Notes: generated from the letters alone by a model not told the origin. A stretch of 15,586 nucleotides of DNA from Chloroflexota bacterium (GCA_026390045.1 JAPLGR010000150.1:1-15586), one strand, 5' to 3'; shown: positions 1 to 8,030, numbered from the stretch's first letter. Numbers and translations: made by a program.

Positions 1-144
1 CTTCTTTGTTGTCTATGCTCAGGCGGGCGTTCGATGCCCTTCCCGCTATCCGGTTGCGCCCTGGGATTCGCATTCCAGCCTTATTCCGCCCGCCGCAACC
101 GGCTTTCCGGCTGGACTTCTAGGCTCCCGCGGGCCGCCCTCCCC

Positions 145-1827
145 ATGCAGCCGCTTCTGCGGACGCTTCAGGACCACGACCTCGGCCACCTGCGGATCGT
201 GGCCGAACTGTGGGGGCTTGAGCTTCTGGCCGGATCGTCCCTTGAGGCCGCGCGCGGGCTGGCCTCGGCGATGCTTGATCCTGACGCCTTGCACGAAGTG
301 GTCGGTGGATTGCCGACAGAGGCCGGGCAGGCACTGCAGGCGCTGGCAGCCTCCGGCGGGCGCATGCCGTTGGCTGACCTCACGCGTCGGTTTGGTCCTC
401 TGCGCGAGATCGGCGCCGGCCGCCGCGACCGCGAGAAGGTCTGGCGTCAGCCAGCCTCGCCGCTCGAAGCGCTCTGGTATCGCGGGCTGCTCGCGCGCGC
501 TTTCGCCGATTCGCCCACCGGCCCGGTCGAGATGGGCTTCATCCCTACCGACATGCTGAGCCTGCTCAACCCCGAACCCTCGGCCGACGCGCCGCTGGGT
601 CGTCCGGCCGCGGAGCCTGCCACCATCATCCCGGCGGATGACTCGGGGCCAGACGACGCGGTGACCCTCCTCGCCGCCCTCCGCCGCAGGCCGTCCCGGG
701 ACCTCGAACCCTCCGCCACGTGGCTGCAGCGCGTCACGCGCCATTTGATGTGCCCCGACGCAGCAGACATGCTCATTGCCCTGCTCCGCGATCTTGGGCT
801 GCTGCAGGGACCTCCACTTCGCCTCCAGGCCCGGGAGCTCCAGGGATTCCTCGCGTTGCCCCGCTCGGAGGCGAACCGGAGGCTGATCCGCGCCTGGGCC
901 GATTCGACGACGTGGAATGACCTAGCTCGTGTCTCTGGGCTGGATGCCGCCGGCAAGAACTGGCCCAACGATCCGGCCGCCAGTCGGCAGACGATCATCC
1001 GCTGGATGACGGATGTGCCGCGTGCAACTTGGTGGGACCTGGATGCCTTCGCAGCGCAGGCCCGCGAACAGCATCCCGGGTTCCAGCGCCCCGCCGGCAA
1101 CTTCGACTCGTGGTACCTCCGGGAGACCTCGACGGGTCAGTTCCTGAGGGGCTTTGAACATTGGGACGCTATCGAGGGTCAATTGCTGCGGTTCGTGATC
1201 ACCGGTCCGCTGCATTGGCTGGGCGCAATCGATCTCGGGTACGGCCCTCAAGCCCCTCAACCGACGGCCTTCCGGACCAACGCCGCGTTTGGCCAGCTAG
1301 TCGACGGCGCGCCGCATGTCGAGGCGGAAGAACCGCGCGTTGCAGCCAGCCTGTACCCCGACGGCCGCGTGGTCGTGCCGCGCAGCACGGACCGAGCGCA
1401 CCGCTATCAGATCGCGCGCTGGGCGCACTGGGATTCCCGCGACGCAGAGGGGTACGGCTACCGCATCACGCCGCGCGCCCTGGAGGCCGCCGGAAAGCAA
1501 GGCTTGCGTTCCACGCAGGTGCTCGCGATCCTCAAGGCGGCCTGTGACGCTTCGGCGCCCGATCCGCTGGCGCAGGCCATCGAACGCGCCGCAGCGCGTG
1601 GGACCGAGGCCCGGCTCCAGTCCATGGTCGTCCTGCGCGTTACCAGTCCACGCCTGCTGGATGAGCTTCGCCGGCGCCGGGCGACGGCGCGCTACCTAGG
1701 CGAAGCCCTCGGGCGCGACGCCGTCACCCTGCGCTCCGACGACTGGCAGGCCTTGTGCGACGCGGCGGCCCGGCTCGGCCTGCTGATTGAGCCACCAGAC
1801 AGCGGGACCCACGAACCCATGGGATGA
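145..1827 (+). CDS. Helicase-associated (XPB/Ssl2 N-terminal-like) domain protein
   Basis: This encodes a soluble protein of about 560 residues. The N-terminus (LRTLQDHDLGHLRIVAELWG) and the C-terminal part (YPDGRVVVPRSTDRAHRYQI near residue 410, then a YRITPRALEAA segment and a VVLRVTSPRLLDELR segment) resemble the helicase-associated or XPB/Ssl2 N-terminal-like domain found in stand-alone proteins of Chloroflexota and Actinobacteria. The middle has the aromatic-rich blocks NFDSWYLRETSTGQFLRGFE and ITGPLHWLGAIDLG that I associate with the same proteins. I see no Walker A or DEAH motif, so it is not a helicase by itself; a DNA-related role is only inferred. The frame is open from an ATG at 34, but the ATG at 145 fits the family N-terminus better. 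Neither start has a clear Shine-Dalgarno sequence, so the start is uncertain. It ends in TGA. Confidence 0.72.
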   Translation: MQPLLRTLQDHDLGHLRIVAELWGLELLAGSSLEAARGLASAMLDPDALHEVVGGLPTEAGQALQALAASGGRMPLADLTRRFGPLREIGAGRRDREKVWRQPASPLEALWYRGLLARAFADSPTGPVEMGFIPTDMLSLLNPEPSADAPLGRPAAEPATIIPADDSGPDDAVTLLAALRRRPSRDLEPSATWLQRVTRHLMCPDAADMLIALLRDLGLLQGPPLRLQARELQGFLALPRSEANRRLIRAWADSTTWNDLARVSGLDAAGKNWPNDPAASRQTIIRWMTDVPRATWWDLDAFAAQAREQHPGFQRPAGNFDSWYLRETSTGQFLRGFEHWDAIEGQLLRFVITGPLHWLGAIDLGYGPQAPQPTAFRTNAAFGQLVDGAPHVEAEEPRVAASLYPDGRVVVPRSTDRAHRYQIARWAHWDSRDAEGYGYRITPRALEAAGKQGLRSTQVLAILKAACDASAPDPLAQAIERAAARGTEARLQSMVVLRVTSPRLLDELRRRRATARYLGEALGRDAVTLRSDDWQALCDAAARLGLLIEPPDSGTHEPMG

Positions 1828-1874
1828 ACTGATCGGCATGAGCATCTTCCCGGACGGCGGCCGACACCAGACAC

Positions 1875-1902
1875 TTGCTTTGACAGGGGCAAGCGCTAGC
1901 CT
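1875..1902 (+). promoter_or_regulatory. Possible promoter of mqo
   Basis: TTGCTT (1875-1880), a 16-base spacer and TAGCCT (1897-1902) would place a transcription start near 1909, about 47 bases before the mqo ATG. An overlapping TTGACA at 1880-1885 has no good -10 box at 17 bases, although TTGACAGGGGC matches the -35 region of the iclR promoter in this window over 11 bases. The assignment is weak. Confidence 0.35.
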
Positions 1903-1955
1903 TGAGGGCGCCGCGCCAACGATATCGACACCGCGACCTGCATAGGAGAAGAACG

Positions 1956-3452
1956 ATGATCAGTAAGAAGCCCGGCACGGATCCCGACGTCGCCCTGGTG
2001 GGCGGCGGCATCATGAGCGCGACGCTTGGCGTCTTGCTTAAGGCACTTCAGCCCGGGGTCACGATCACGCTGTTGGAGAGCCTGGAAGGCGTTGCGGGCG
2101 AGAGCTCAGATGCGTGGAACAACGCCGGCACCGGCCACGCGGCGCTGTGCGAGCTGAACTACACGCCGCAGCAAGTAGATGGTTCCATCGATATCGCCAA
2201 GGCCCTCACGATCAATGAATCCTTCGAGCTGTCCCGTCAACTCTGGGCCTGGCTTGTCGAGCAGCGGGTTCTCGAGGCGCCGGAGCGATTCATCAATCCC
2301 GTGCCGCACATGACCTTCGTGCGCGGCGCCGACGGTGTCAGCTTCCTCCGCAAACGCTTCGAGGCGTTGACCAAGCACCACGCCTTCCAGGACATGCAGT
2401 TCTCTGACGATGGCGCCCGCATCGCCGAGTGGGTGCCGCTGATCATGGAGGAACGCTCTGCATTGGAGCCGATCGCGGCGACGCGGTCCGAGTCCGGCAC
2501 GGATGTGGATTTCGGCGCGCTGACCCGGATGTTGATCGACCACCTCGCCCGCCAGGATGGGGTGTCCGTGCTGCTTGGGCACCGAGTCGTGGATATCCGC
2601 CGCAAGAGCGGCTCCTCCCGCTGGAACTTGAAGGTGCAGTCCCGCCACGGCGTGGAGGAGATGAGCGCCGGGTTCATCTTCCTGGGCGCGGGCGGCGGAG
2701 CCCTTCCGCTCCTGCAGAAGTCCGGCATCCCCGAAGGCAAGGGGTTCGGAGGCTTTCCGATCAGCGGCCAGTGGCTGGTCTGCGAAGACCCGAAGCTCGT
2801 CGATCGGCACTCTGCCAAGGTGTACGGCCGTCCGGCCATCGGTGCGCCGCCGATGTCGGTGCCGCACCTCGACACGCGCCTCATTCAGGGGAAGCAGGCG
2901 CTGCTGTTCGGTCCCTTCGCCGGCTTCTCAACGAAGTTCCTCAAGCACGGATCGCTGCTCGACCTGCCGATGTCGCTCCGGGGCAACAACCTTGTGCCGA
3001 TGCTCGCGGTTGCACGCGACAATGTCGACCTGGTCAAATACCTCATCGGCCAGGTGCTCCAGTCACCGAAGGATCGGATGGGCGCACTGCGGGCGTTCCT
3101 GCCCACGGCCGAATCGGCCGACTGGCATCTTGAGATCGCCGGCCAGCGAGTTCAGATCATCAAGAAGAACGCCGAAAGGGGCGGCGTGCTCCAATTCGGG
3201 ACCGAGGTGGTCGCGTCGGCGGACGGTTCCTTGGCCGCGCTGCTCGGCGCCTCACCCGGAGCCTCCACGGCCGTGTCGATCATGCTGGAGCTCATCGCGC
3301 GCTGCTTCCCCGAGCAGATCAAGACGGCGGAGTGGCAGGGCAAGCTGAAGAAGATGATCCCCTCGTACGGCGAGCCGCTGGCGAAGAACCCGGCGTTGTA
3401 CAACCGCGTCCACACTCGGACGCGGGAGGTGTTAGGCCTAGCAAGGCATTGA
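1956..3452 (+). CDS. mqo: Malate:quinone oxidoreductase (FAD-dependent malate dehydrogenase)
   Basis: Mqo oxidises malate to oxaloacetate and passes electrons to the membrane quinone pool; it is a peripheral membrane flavoprotein of the TCA cycle. The 498-residue product has the usual Mqo length. Residues 11-25 form the FAD-binding strand-turn-helix (DVALVGGGIMSATLG), Glu41 ends the second strand as the likely FAD-ribose contact, and the characteristic segment around residues 48-61 (GESSDAWNNAGTGH) follows. Further Mqo-like blocks are GTDVDFGALTRML and FGPFAGFSTKFLKHGSLLDL. The frame opens at a TTG at 1902, but the ATG at 1956 is preceded by AGGAGAA at a normal distance and begins just before the FAD motif, so I chose it. 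The gene has its own upstream region and converges on the sugar-acid operon. It ends in TGA. The frame is intact. Confidence 0.95.
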   Translation: MISKKPGTDPDVALVGGGIMSATLGVLLKALQPGVTITLLESLEGVAGESSDAWNNAGTGHAALCELNYTPQQVDGSIDIAKALTINESFELSRQLWAWLVEQRVLEAPERFINPVPHMTFVRGADGVSFLRKRFEALTKHHAFQDMQFSDDGARIAEWVPLIMEERSALEPIAATRSESGTDVDFGALTRMLIDHLARQDGVSVLLGHRVVDIRRKSGSSRWNLKVQSRHGVEEMSAGFIFLGAGGGALPLLQKSGIPEGKGFGGFPISGQWLVCEDPKLVDRHSAKVYGRPAIGAPPMSVPHLDTRLIQGKQALLFGPFAGFSTKFLKHGSLLDLPMSLRGNNLVPMLAVARDNVDLVKYLIGQVLQSPKDRMGALRAFLPTAESADWHLEIAGQRVQIIKKNAERGGVLQFGTEVVASADGSLAALLGASPGASTAVSIMLELIARCFPEQIKTAEWQGKLKKMIPSYGEPLAKNPALYNRVHTRTREVLGLARH

Positions 3453-3468
3453 GCGCGGGGGCAGCGAC

Positions 3469-3496
3469 CGATCGACATCTTCCCTGATATCGATCG
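3469..3496. terminator. Weak inverted repeat between convergent mqo and KDG kinase genes
   Basis: CGATCGA (3469-3475) and TCGATCG (3490-3496) can pair as a 7-bp stem around a 14-base loop, in the 108-base gap where the two convergent genes end. There is no T-tract on either side. It might act as a bidirectional terminator, but the evidence is only its position and symmetry. Nothing else stands out in this gap. Confidence 0.25.
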
Positions 3497-3560
3497 TGAC
3501 AGTGTGCGTCGGTCAGCAGATCAGAAGTGGGAAACGAGAGCGCTGGTGTGCCGGCACGAC

Positions 3561-4604
3561 CTAACGTTGGATTCTGCCGGACCCACCGCCCCGCATTAGC
3601 GCTTCGACTTCCGCCACACTGCAGCGATTGAAGTCACCGGGAATCGAGTGCTTCAGGCACGAGGCGGCAGCCGCGAACTCCAGCGCTTCGCGCGCCTCCA
3701 TTCGTGTTGACAGCGCGTAGATCAGGCCGGCCGCGAACGCATCCCCTGTTCCGACGCGGTCCACAATGTCGGTGACCTCATAGCGTCGGCTGACCAAGAA
3801 CTCCTGCCGGTCGTGCAGGCATGCCGACCAGTCGTTGCGGTCCGCGCCGTAGCTCTCGCGCAGCGTGATTGCCTGGAGACGCAGGTTGGGGAAAGCGCCG
3901 AGGACTGCCTCGCACAGCGCGCGATACCGGTTGGGGTCAACCGCCCCACCCTCGACACTCTTCGGCTTGCCGGTTTCCAGCGAGATGCCGAGGGCAAGCT
4001 GACAGTCTTCTTCATTGGCAATGCCGATATCGACGTGGCGCACGATCTCCGTCATGACCTCCGGAGCCGTCTTGCCGTACTTCCACAGGTTCTTCCGGAA
4101 GTTGTAGTCACACGAGACCGTCAGGCCCTTCTTCTTGGCGGTATTCACTGCCGCCAGGACCGACTCGGCGGCGGCGGCGCTGAGGGCCGGTGTGATTCCC
4201 GTGACATGGAACCACGCTGCACCATTGAAGATGGCGTCCCAGTCAAACGAAGCCGATGATGCGTCCATGATGGCCGAGTGCGCCCGGTCATAGACTACCT
4301 TGGATGGCCGTTGATCCGAACCGGCCTCCAGGAAGTAGATGCCCATGCGGTCGCCCTGGCGGATGATCGTCGAGGTGTCGACCCCCCACCCCTCCAGCGC
4401 ATTGATACAAGCGTTGGCCATCGGGTTGTTGGGCAGCGCAGTGACGTAGGAGACATCCAATCCAAACTGGGCGAGCGAGACGGCGACGTTGGCCTCGCCT
4501 CCTCCGAAGGTTGCCTCGAGCACCGGCGACTGCATCAGCCGCTCGAATCCCGGTGACTTCAGGCGCAACATGATCTCGCCGAAGGTGACAACGCGACCGC
4601 TCAT
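3561..4604 (-). CDS. kdgK: 2-keto-3-deoxygluconate kinase (PfkB family)
   Basis: The likely reaction is ATP-dependent phosphorylation of 2-keto-3-deoxygluconate to KDPG, in the cytoplasm. The 347-residue product is a PfkB/ribokinase fold: an N-terminal VVTFGEIMLRL strand, the GGGEANVAVSLAQFGL substrate-side segment, and a C-terminal PfkB signature at residues 279-294 (DIVDRV then GTGDAFAAGL) with Asp288 as catalytic base. The start overlaps the stop of the KDPG aldolase gene as ATGA, and GGAGGC sits five bases upstream inside that gene, so the two are probably translationally coupled. The aldolase next door uses the product of this enzyme, which favours KDG kinase over other PfkB sugar kinases; the exact substrate is not proven. 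It is the last gene of the cluster and ends in TAG. Confidence 0.88.
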   Translation of the reverse strand: MSGRVVTFGEIMLRLKSPGFERLMQSPVLEATFGGGEANVAVSLAQFGLDVSYVTALPNNPMANACINALEGWGVDTSTIIRQGDRMGIYFLEAGSDQRPSKVVYDRAHSAIMDASSASFDWDAIFNGAAWFHVTGITPALSAAAAESVLAAVNTAKKKGLTVSCDYNFRKNLWKYGKTAPEVMTEIVRHVDIGIANEEDCQLALGISLETGKPKSVEGGAVDPNRYRALCEAVLGAFPNLRLQAITLRESYGADRNDWSACLHDRQEFLVSRRYEVTDIVDRVGTGDAFAAGLIYALSTRMEAREALEFAAAASCLKHSIPGDFNRCSVAEVEALMRGGGSGRIQR

Positions 4605-5254
4605 GTCTTGCCTCCGCCCGAACGCACTTGCGCCACTAGGGCTACCGCCTCAGCTGTCAGCCGTACGATCTCATCGAACGCGCCGCCGGCAATCAGCTTC
4701 GGAGCTACAAGCCAACTGCCCCCGAGAGCGAAGACCATGGGGAGCTTGAGGTAGGCCGCGGCGTTGGCAGCGGTGATCCCGCCAGTCGGGACGAACTTCA
4801 CCCCCACAAAGGCCGCCGCCAGGGCCGCCAGCATCTCTTTCCCTCCCAGCGCTTCCGCCGGAAAGAACTTCAGCACGTTCAGGCCGCTTTCGAGCGCCAT
4901 CAGGATCTCGGTGGGCGTGGCCACACCGGGCATCACGGGCATCGCGTGGCCCAGGCACCACTCCACGACTCTGCGATCGAACCCCGGGGAAACAATGAAA
5001 CGCGCCCCAGCGTCGACCGCCTGCTGCGCCTGCTCAGGCGTGACCACTGTGCCTGCACCCACCAGCATCTCAGGTGACCGGGCGCACATCCGACGGATGC
5101 CCTCGCCTGCCGCGGCTGTTCGAAACGTGATCTCGGCACAGGGGAGCCCTCCAGCCAGGAGAGCTTCCGCCAGACGATCGCCCTGGGTCGGATCCTCGAG
5201 GCGCACCACGGGGATGATCCCCAGCTCTCCAAGCCGGGCGATGGGATTCGTCAT
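4601..5254 (-). CDS. eda: 2-dehydro-3-deoxyphosphogluconate (KDPG) aldolase
   Basis: This class I aldolase splits KDPG into pyruvate and glyceraldehyde-3-phosphate. The 217-residue protein shows the family motifs in order: IIPVVR near residue 13, EITFRT (41-46) with the catalytic Glu41 and phosphate-side Arg45, GAGTV (66-70), FIVSPG (86-91), the Schiff-base Lys129 in LKFFPAE, and PTGGI (156-160). The frame stays open up to 5410, but that extension runs into ridA and matches nothing. The ATG at 5254 has AGGAGGAG five bases upstream and begins with the usual short lead-in before the first strand. It lies 52 bases after ridA and overlaps kdgK by ATGA. A related aldolase such as one for 2-dehydro-3-deoxy-6-phosphogalactonate is possible, but the KDG kinase next to it supports Eda. 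Confidence 0.93.
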   Translation of the reverse strand: MTNPIARLGELGIIPVVRLEDPTQGDRLAEALLAGGLPCAEITFRTAAAGEGIRRMCARSPEMLVGAGTVVTPEQAQQAVDAGARFIVSPGFDRRVVEWCLGHAMPVMPGVATPTEILMALESGLNVLKFFPAEALGGKEMLAALAAAFVGVKFVPTGGITAANAAAYLKLPMVFALGGSWLVAPKLIAGGAFDEIVRLTAEAVALVAQVRSGGGKT

Positions 5255-5306
5255 GCCCACTCCTCCTGCAACGTGCCCCCTACTTCCATCACAACCAGTC
5301 GCAGCC

Positions 5307-5771
5307 CTAGCCAGGGCGGACTTGAACCACCATCTCGATCTCGACCGGAATCTGCCCTGGCAGCTCGCTGACACCCACGGACGTTCGGGCGTGTACCCCG
5401 CGGTCGCCAAAGACCGCGACCATCACATCAGAGACGCCGTTGATTACGGCTGGCTGCTGATCGAATCCGGGCGCGCTGTTGACGTAGCCGTTGATCTTGA
5501 CCACTCGCTCGACGCGGTTCAGTGTGCCCAGCTCGGCCTTGGCGACCGAAAGCAGGTTGAGCGCCGTCTGGCGCGCGGCAGCATAGGCCTGGTCAAGCGT
5601 GACGGATCCGCCGACCTTCCCTTTGTACAGAAGGCCGCCCTCAACATAGCAGGTCGTGCCCGACAGGAAGAGCAGGTCGCCGCTGATCACAGCCGTCGTG
5701 TAGGAGCCGACCGGCTTCGGCGGCGGAGGGAGTTCGATCCCGAGTTCCTCAAGGCGGGCTTCAGGGTCCAC
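5307..5771 (-). CDS. RidA/YjgF-family protein (enamine/imine deaminase-like)
   Basis: This 154-residue protein belongs to the RidA/YjgF/UK114 superfamily, whose best-known members hydrolyse reactive enamines and imines made by PLP enzymes; others act in catabolic pathways. The N-terminal segment LPPPPKPVGSYTTAVISGDL (15-34) and FLSGTT mark the longer subfamily often seen beside catabolic genes. The conserved Arg129 (HARTSVGVSELP) is the residue that binds the carboxylate in active RidA enzymes. The start is a GTG at 5771, preceded by GGAGGA; the ATG five bases upstream is in another frame and soon stops. It sits between the binding-protein gene and eda, so a role in the same pathway is likely but its substrate is unknown. 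It ends in TAG, with an in-frame TGA six codons further on. Confidence 0.85.
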   Translation of the reverse strand: MDPEARLEELGIELPPPPKPVGSYTTAVISGDLLFLSGTTCYVEGGLLYKGKVGGSVTLDQAYAAARQTALNLLSVAKAELGTLNRVERVVKINGYVNSAPGFDQQPAVINGVSDVMVAVFGDRGVHARTSVGVSELPGQIPVEIEMVVQVRPG

Positions 5772-5822
5772 TCATTCCTCCCTGCCAGGCTGAGGGCATT
5801 CCCGGTCGATTGAGCGGACCCC

Positions 5823-5849
5823 CACAGGAGGTGTATGACACCTCCTGTG
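5823..5849. repeat. Perfect 12-bp hairpin between rbsB-like gene and ridA
   Basis: CACAGGAGGTGT (5823-5834) and ACACCTCCTGTG (5838-5849) are exact reverse complements separated by ATG. In the transcript this gives a 12-bp stem with a 3-base loop about 70 bases after the rbsB stop and about 50 before the ridA start. The arms carry AGGAGGTG (Shine-Dalgarno-like) and CACCTCCT (like the 3' end of 16S rRNA). There is no T-tract after it, so it may be an mRNA-stabilising or attenuating hairpin rather than a standard terminator. Confidence 0.7.
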
Positions 5850-5870
5850 AGGATCCCGTTCACCGCTGGC

Positions 5871-5897
5871 GGGGAGAGCCGGTGATGTCCTCTCCCC
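5871..5897 (-). repeat. Second hairpin just after the rbsB-like stop
   Basis: GGGGAGAG (5871-5878) and CTCTCCCC (5890-5897) form an 8-bp stem with an 11-base loop, 22 bases after the stop of the binding-protein gene. With the hairpin at 5823-5849 it makes two stem-loops in one 148-base gap. Such structures after a binding-protein gene often protect the upstream message or reduce downstream expression; here that is inference from position. Confidence 0.5.
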
Positions 5898-5919
5898 TTG
5901 GGCCGAGAGTCCGGTCAGG

Positions 5920-6900
5920 CTAGAACGTGCCCTCCGGATTGTAGTAGCGGAAGGCATTGTCCTTGGTGATCAGCGGCGACGGCAGGTAGGTGTCCTTTTC
6001 AGGCGTCCCTCCGCCAAGGATGGACATCACGCGGTTGAACGCCGCGCGGCCGATCTGGTCTGAGTTGTTCAGGCCGGTCGCAGCGTAGTTCGTTCCGTTG
6101 ATGATGGCCTCCAGTGCGGCGGTCTCACCGTCGACGCCGACGAGGAACATCTCGTCCGACCGGCCAGCATCGGCGATGGCCGTCTGGGCGCCCAGGCATG
6201 TGGAGTCGTTCTCGCAGAACACGGCGTCGATCTTCGGATTGGAGGCCAGCATGTCTTCCATCAAGGCCATGCCGCCGTCCGAGCTCCAGCTGCTCCAGTC
6301 CGGGGCGGTAACCACTGTGATCCCCGGGTAGGTTCCCGCGACGCTGAGCATCCCATTGCTGCGATTCAGGCCGATCGAGTTGTCCGCGGGTCCGCCGCGC
6401 AGTTGAACGACGATGCCTTCCCCGCCCAGACGATCACAGATGTACGTGCCGTCCTGGACTCCGATGGTGTAGTTGTCCGGGCCGATGTAGGACGTGTAGG
6501 CGCTCTTGCTCCCTGCGCCAAACTGCCGATCGACGAGAACGGTCGGGATCCCCTCTGCGGCCACGGCGTCGAGTGCTGCCGGAGCCTCCTCAAGCCACGC
6601 TCCCGAGACGATGATCCCGTCGATGCCCTGTGCGATCAAGTCCTCGATGTCCGCCTGGAACTTGGCTGCGTCCCCATTGGCATCGGTGGAGATGATCGTG
6701 ACGTTGGAGTAGGGCTTCGCTTCATCGATGACGGCATTGTTCATTCCGATGAAGTAGGGGCAGCACTGGGAGAAGTTGGCCATCCCGATCTTGATCGGAC
6801 CAGCTGCTTCCTCAGGAGCGGCCGCGGGCGCAGCCTACCCGCAGGCCGCGAGCATCACCGCCAGGATGACGACGATGGTCAAACCGAGATTGCGCTTCAT
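5920..6900 (-). CDS. Sugar ABC transporter substrate-binding lipoprotein (RbsB type), with in-frame TAG at codon 22
   Basis: This is the extracytoplasmic binding protein of the RbsABC-type transporter encoded upstream. From an ATG at 6900, with AGGAGG eight bases before it, the frame reads a lysine/arginine start, a hydrophobic stretch (LTIVVILAVML) and a lipobox ending AAC at Cys20, then Gly21, then TAG at 6837-6835, then an Ala/Pro-rich linker and the mature domain. The mature part (from IKIGMANFSQ) is a full periplasmic-binding fold with QGIDGIIVSGAW, PTVLVDRQ, DAVFCENDSTCLGA and MFLVGVDGE segments. If the TAG is real and not read through, only a 21-residue peptide is made; an internal ATG at 6783 could give a 287-residue protein without a signal peptide. 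The frame is otherwise intact over 326 codons. It ends in TAG. Sugar specificity cannot be told. Confidence 0.85.
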
Positions 6901-6970
6901 CGAAGAATCCTCCTCTGCTCTTGGTTCCGGGTGAATCGGCTTGGAATGGGACGGAATACAGCTCTTCCTC

Positions 6971-7002
6971 TCACCTCCTTCTGCTCAGCCGGGATGCCGG
7001 CT
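6971..7002 (-). promoter_or_regulatory. Hairpin and orphan consensus ribosome-binding site in the rbsC-rbsB gap
   Basis: Reading on the - strand, a 6-bp hairpin (AGCCGG, loop CATC, CCGGCT; 7002-6987) follows the permease stop by about 18 bases. Next comes AAGGAGGTGA (6980-6971), a full match to the 16S anti-Shine-Dalgarno, yet no usable start codon lies 5-12 bases after it. The binding-protein gene has its own good site 70 bases further on. It may be a relic, a ribosome standby site or an mRNA-stability element. Confidence 0.4.
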
Positions 7003-7019
7003 GGCTGAGACCTCCACAA

Positions 7020-8030
7020 TTACTGCTTGCGTCGCCACAGCACCGCGACCAGGATGATCACGCCCTTGAAGATCTGCTGGTAGTACGACTGCACGTTGAA
7101 CAGATTGAGCAGGTTGTCGATCATGCCGAGCGCCATGACCCCGGCCAGCGTGCCGAAGACGCTTCCGCCCCCTCCCCCGCCGCCAAGAGCGGCTCCGCCG
7201 ATGACGACGGCGGCAATGGCGTCCAACTCGAACCCCGCGCCCACGCTCGGTTGGGCGATCCCCAGGCGGGAGGCGAGCATGACCCCCGCCAGGGCGGAGA
7301 ACATGCCGGAGATCATGTAGGCCAGAAGGATGTGCCAGGAGACGTTGATCCCTGCCAGGCGCACAGCCTCCTCGTTCCCGCCGATCGCCACAATCGCCCG
7401 CCCGGACTTGGCTCGATTGATGAAGAACCACACGATGGGATAGCAGGCGAGCATGATCAGAGCCGACACGGGAAACGGGCCGACGAAGCCGGCTCCGAGA
7501 ACCGCGCGAAAGGCCGGATCCGTCGGGGTGATCGGAATATCTGAGTACACGAAGACCAGTCCGCGAATGGCTCCCATCGTCGCCAGCGTCACAATGAATG
7601 GCTGCAGCTTGAAGCGAGCGATGAAGATACCGTTCACGGCTCCCGCCACCACACCGACGACCAGGCAGATCAGGATGGCCAGGAGCAGGGGCATCCCGCC
7701 TTTCGACATACCCGAGACCATGACTGCCGCCAGAGCGACCACCGACCCAACCGAGAGGTCGATGCCGCCCGTCAGGACCACCACCAGCATGCCCAGGCTG
7801 AGCAGCCCGTTGGTCACGGCCTGCCGTCCCACGTTGCTCAGGTTGCGCTGGGTGAAGAAGACATCCGACACCGTGGCGGTGATGACGAGGAGGAGCAGGA
7901 ATGCGGCGATGAAGGCGTAGTCCACCCATCGGCGTCGGTGTCGGCCTCCTGCCTTGCCAAGCAGCAGGGCGCGCAGGCCACCCGGAGCCTTGACGGGAGT
8001 GGATGGCGTCGGTGCGGAATCACTGGTCAT
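7020..8030 (-). CDS. Sugar ABC transporter permease (RbsC type)
   Basis: This 336-residue integral membrane protein forms the channel of the ABC importer. A polar N-terminus of about 35 residues is followed by many hydrophobic segments, starting with VDYAFIAAFLLLLVITATV. Family-typical stretches are NLSNVGRQAVTNGLLSLGM, VLTGGIDLSVGSVVALAAV, PFIVTLATMGAIRGLV, and AIGGNEEAVRLAGINV, the cytoplasmic loop that contacts the ATPase. The usual GG-x-SL-x-GG-x-G loop near the C-terminus is here GGAALGGGGGGGSVFGT, with seven glycines in a row (7164-7184). Its ATG overlaps the ATPase stop (ATGA), with a G-rich ribosome-binding site inside the ATPase gene. It ends in TAA. The frame is intact, unlike the two other transporter genes. 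Confidence 0.93.
   Translation of the reverse strand: MTSDSAPTPSTPVKAPGGLRALLLGKAGGRHRRRWVDYAFIAAFLLLLVITATVSDVFFTQRNLSNVGRQAVTNGLLSLGMLVVVLTGGIDLSVGSVVALAAVMVSGMSKGGMPLLLAILICLVVGVVAGAVNGIFIARFKLQPFIVTLATMGAIRGLVFVYSDIPITPTDPAFRAVLGAGFVGPFPVSALIMLACYPIVWFFINRAKSGRAIVAIGGNEEAVRLAGINVSWHILLAYMISGMFSALAGVMLASRLGIAQPSVGAGFELDAIAAVVIGGAALGGGGGGGSVFGTLAGVMALGMIDNLLNLFNVQSYYQQIFKGVIILVAVLWRRKQ

Noticed and set aside
1..144. Left-end sequence before the first gene
   Set aside because: I see no convincing promoter, RNA gene or separate coding frame there; the open frame from 34 is most likely an upstream extension of the first gene's frame.
2106..2867. A 253-codon open frame on the - strand inside mqo
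   Set aside because: It is antisense to a complete, well-conserved malate:quinone oxidoreductase.
4601..5410. A longer KDPG aldolase starting at 5410
   Set aside because: The extra 52 residues overlap ridA, are Arg/Trp/Gly-rich and match nothing; the ATG at 5254 has a strong ribosome-binding site.
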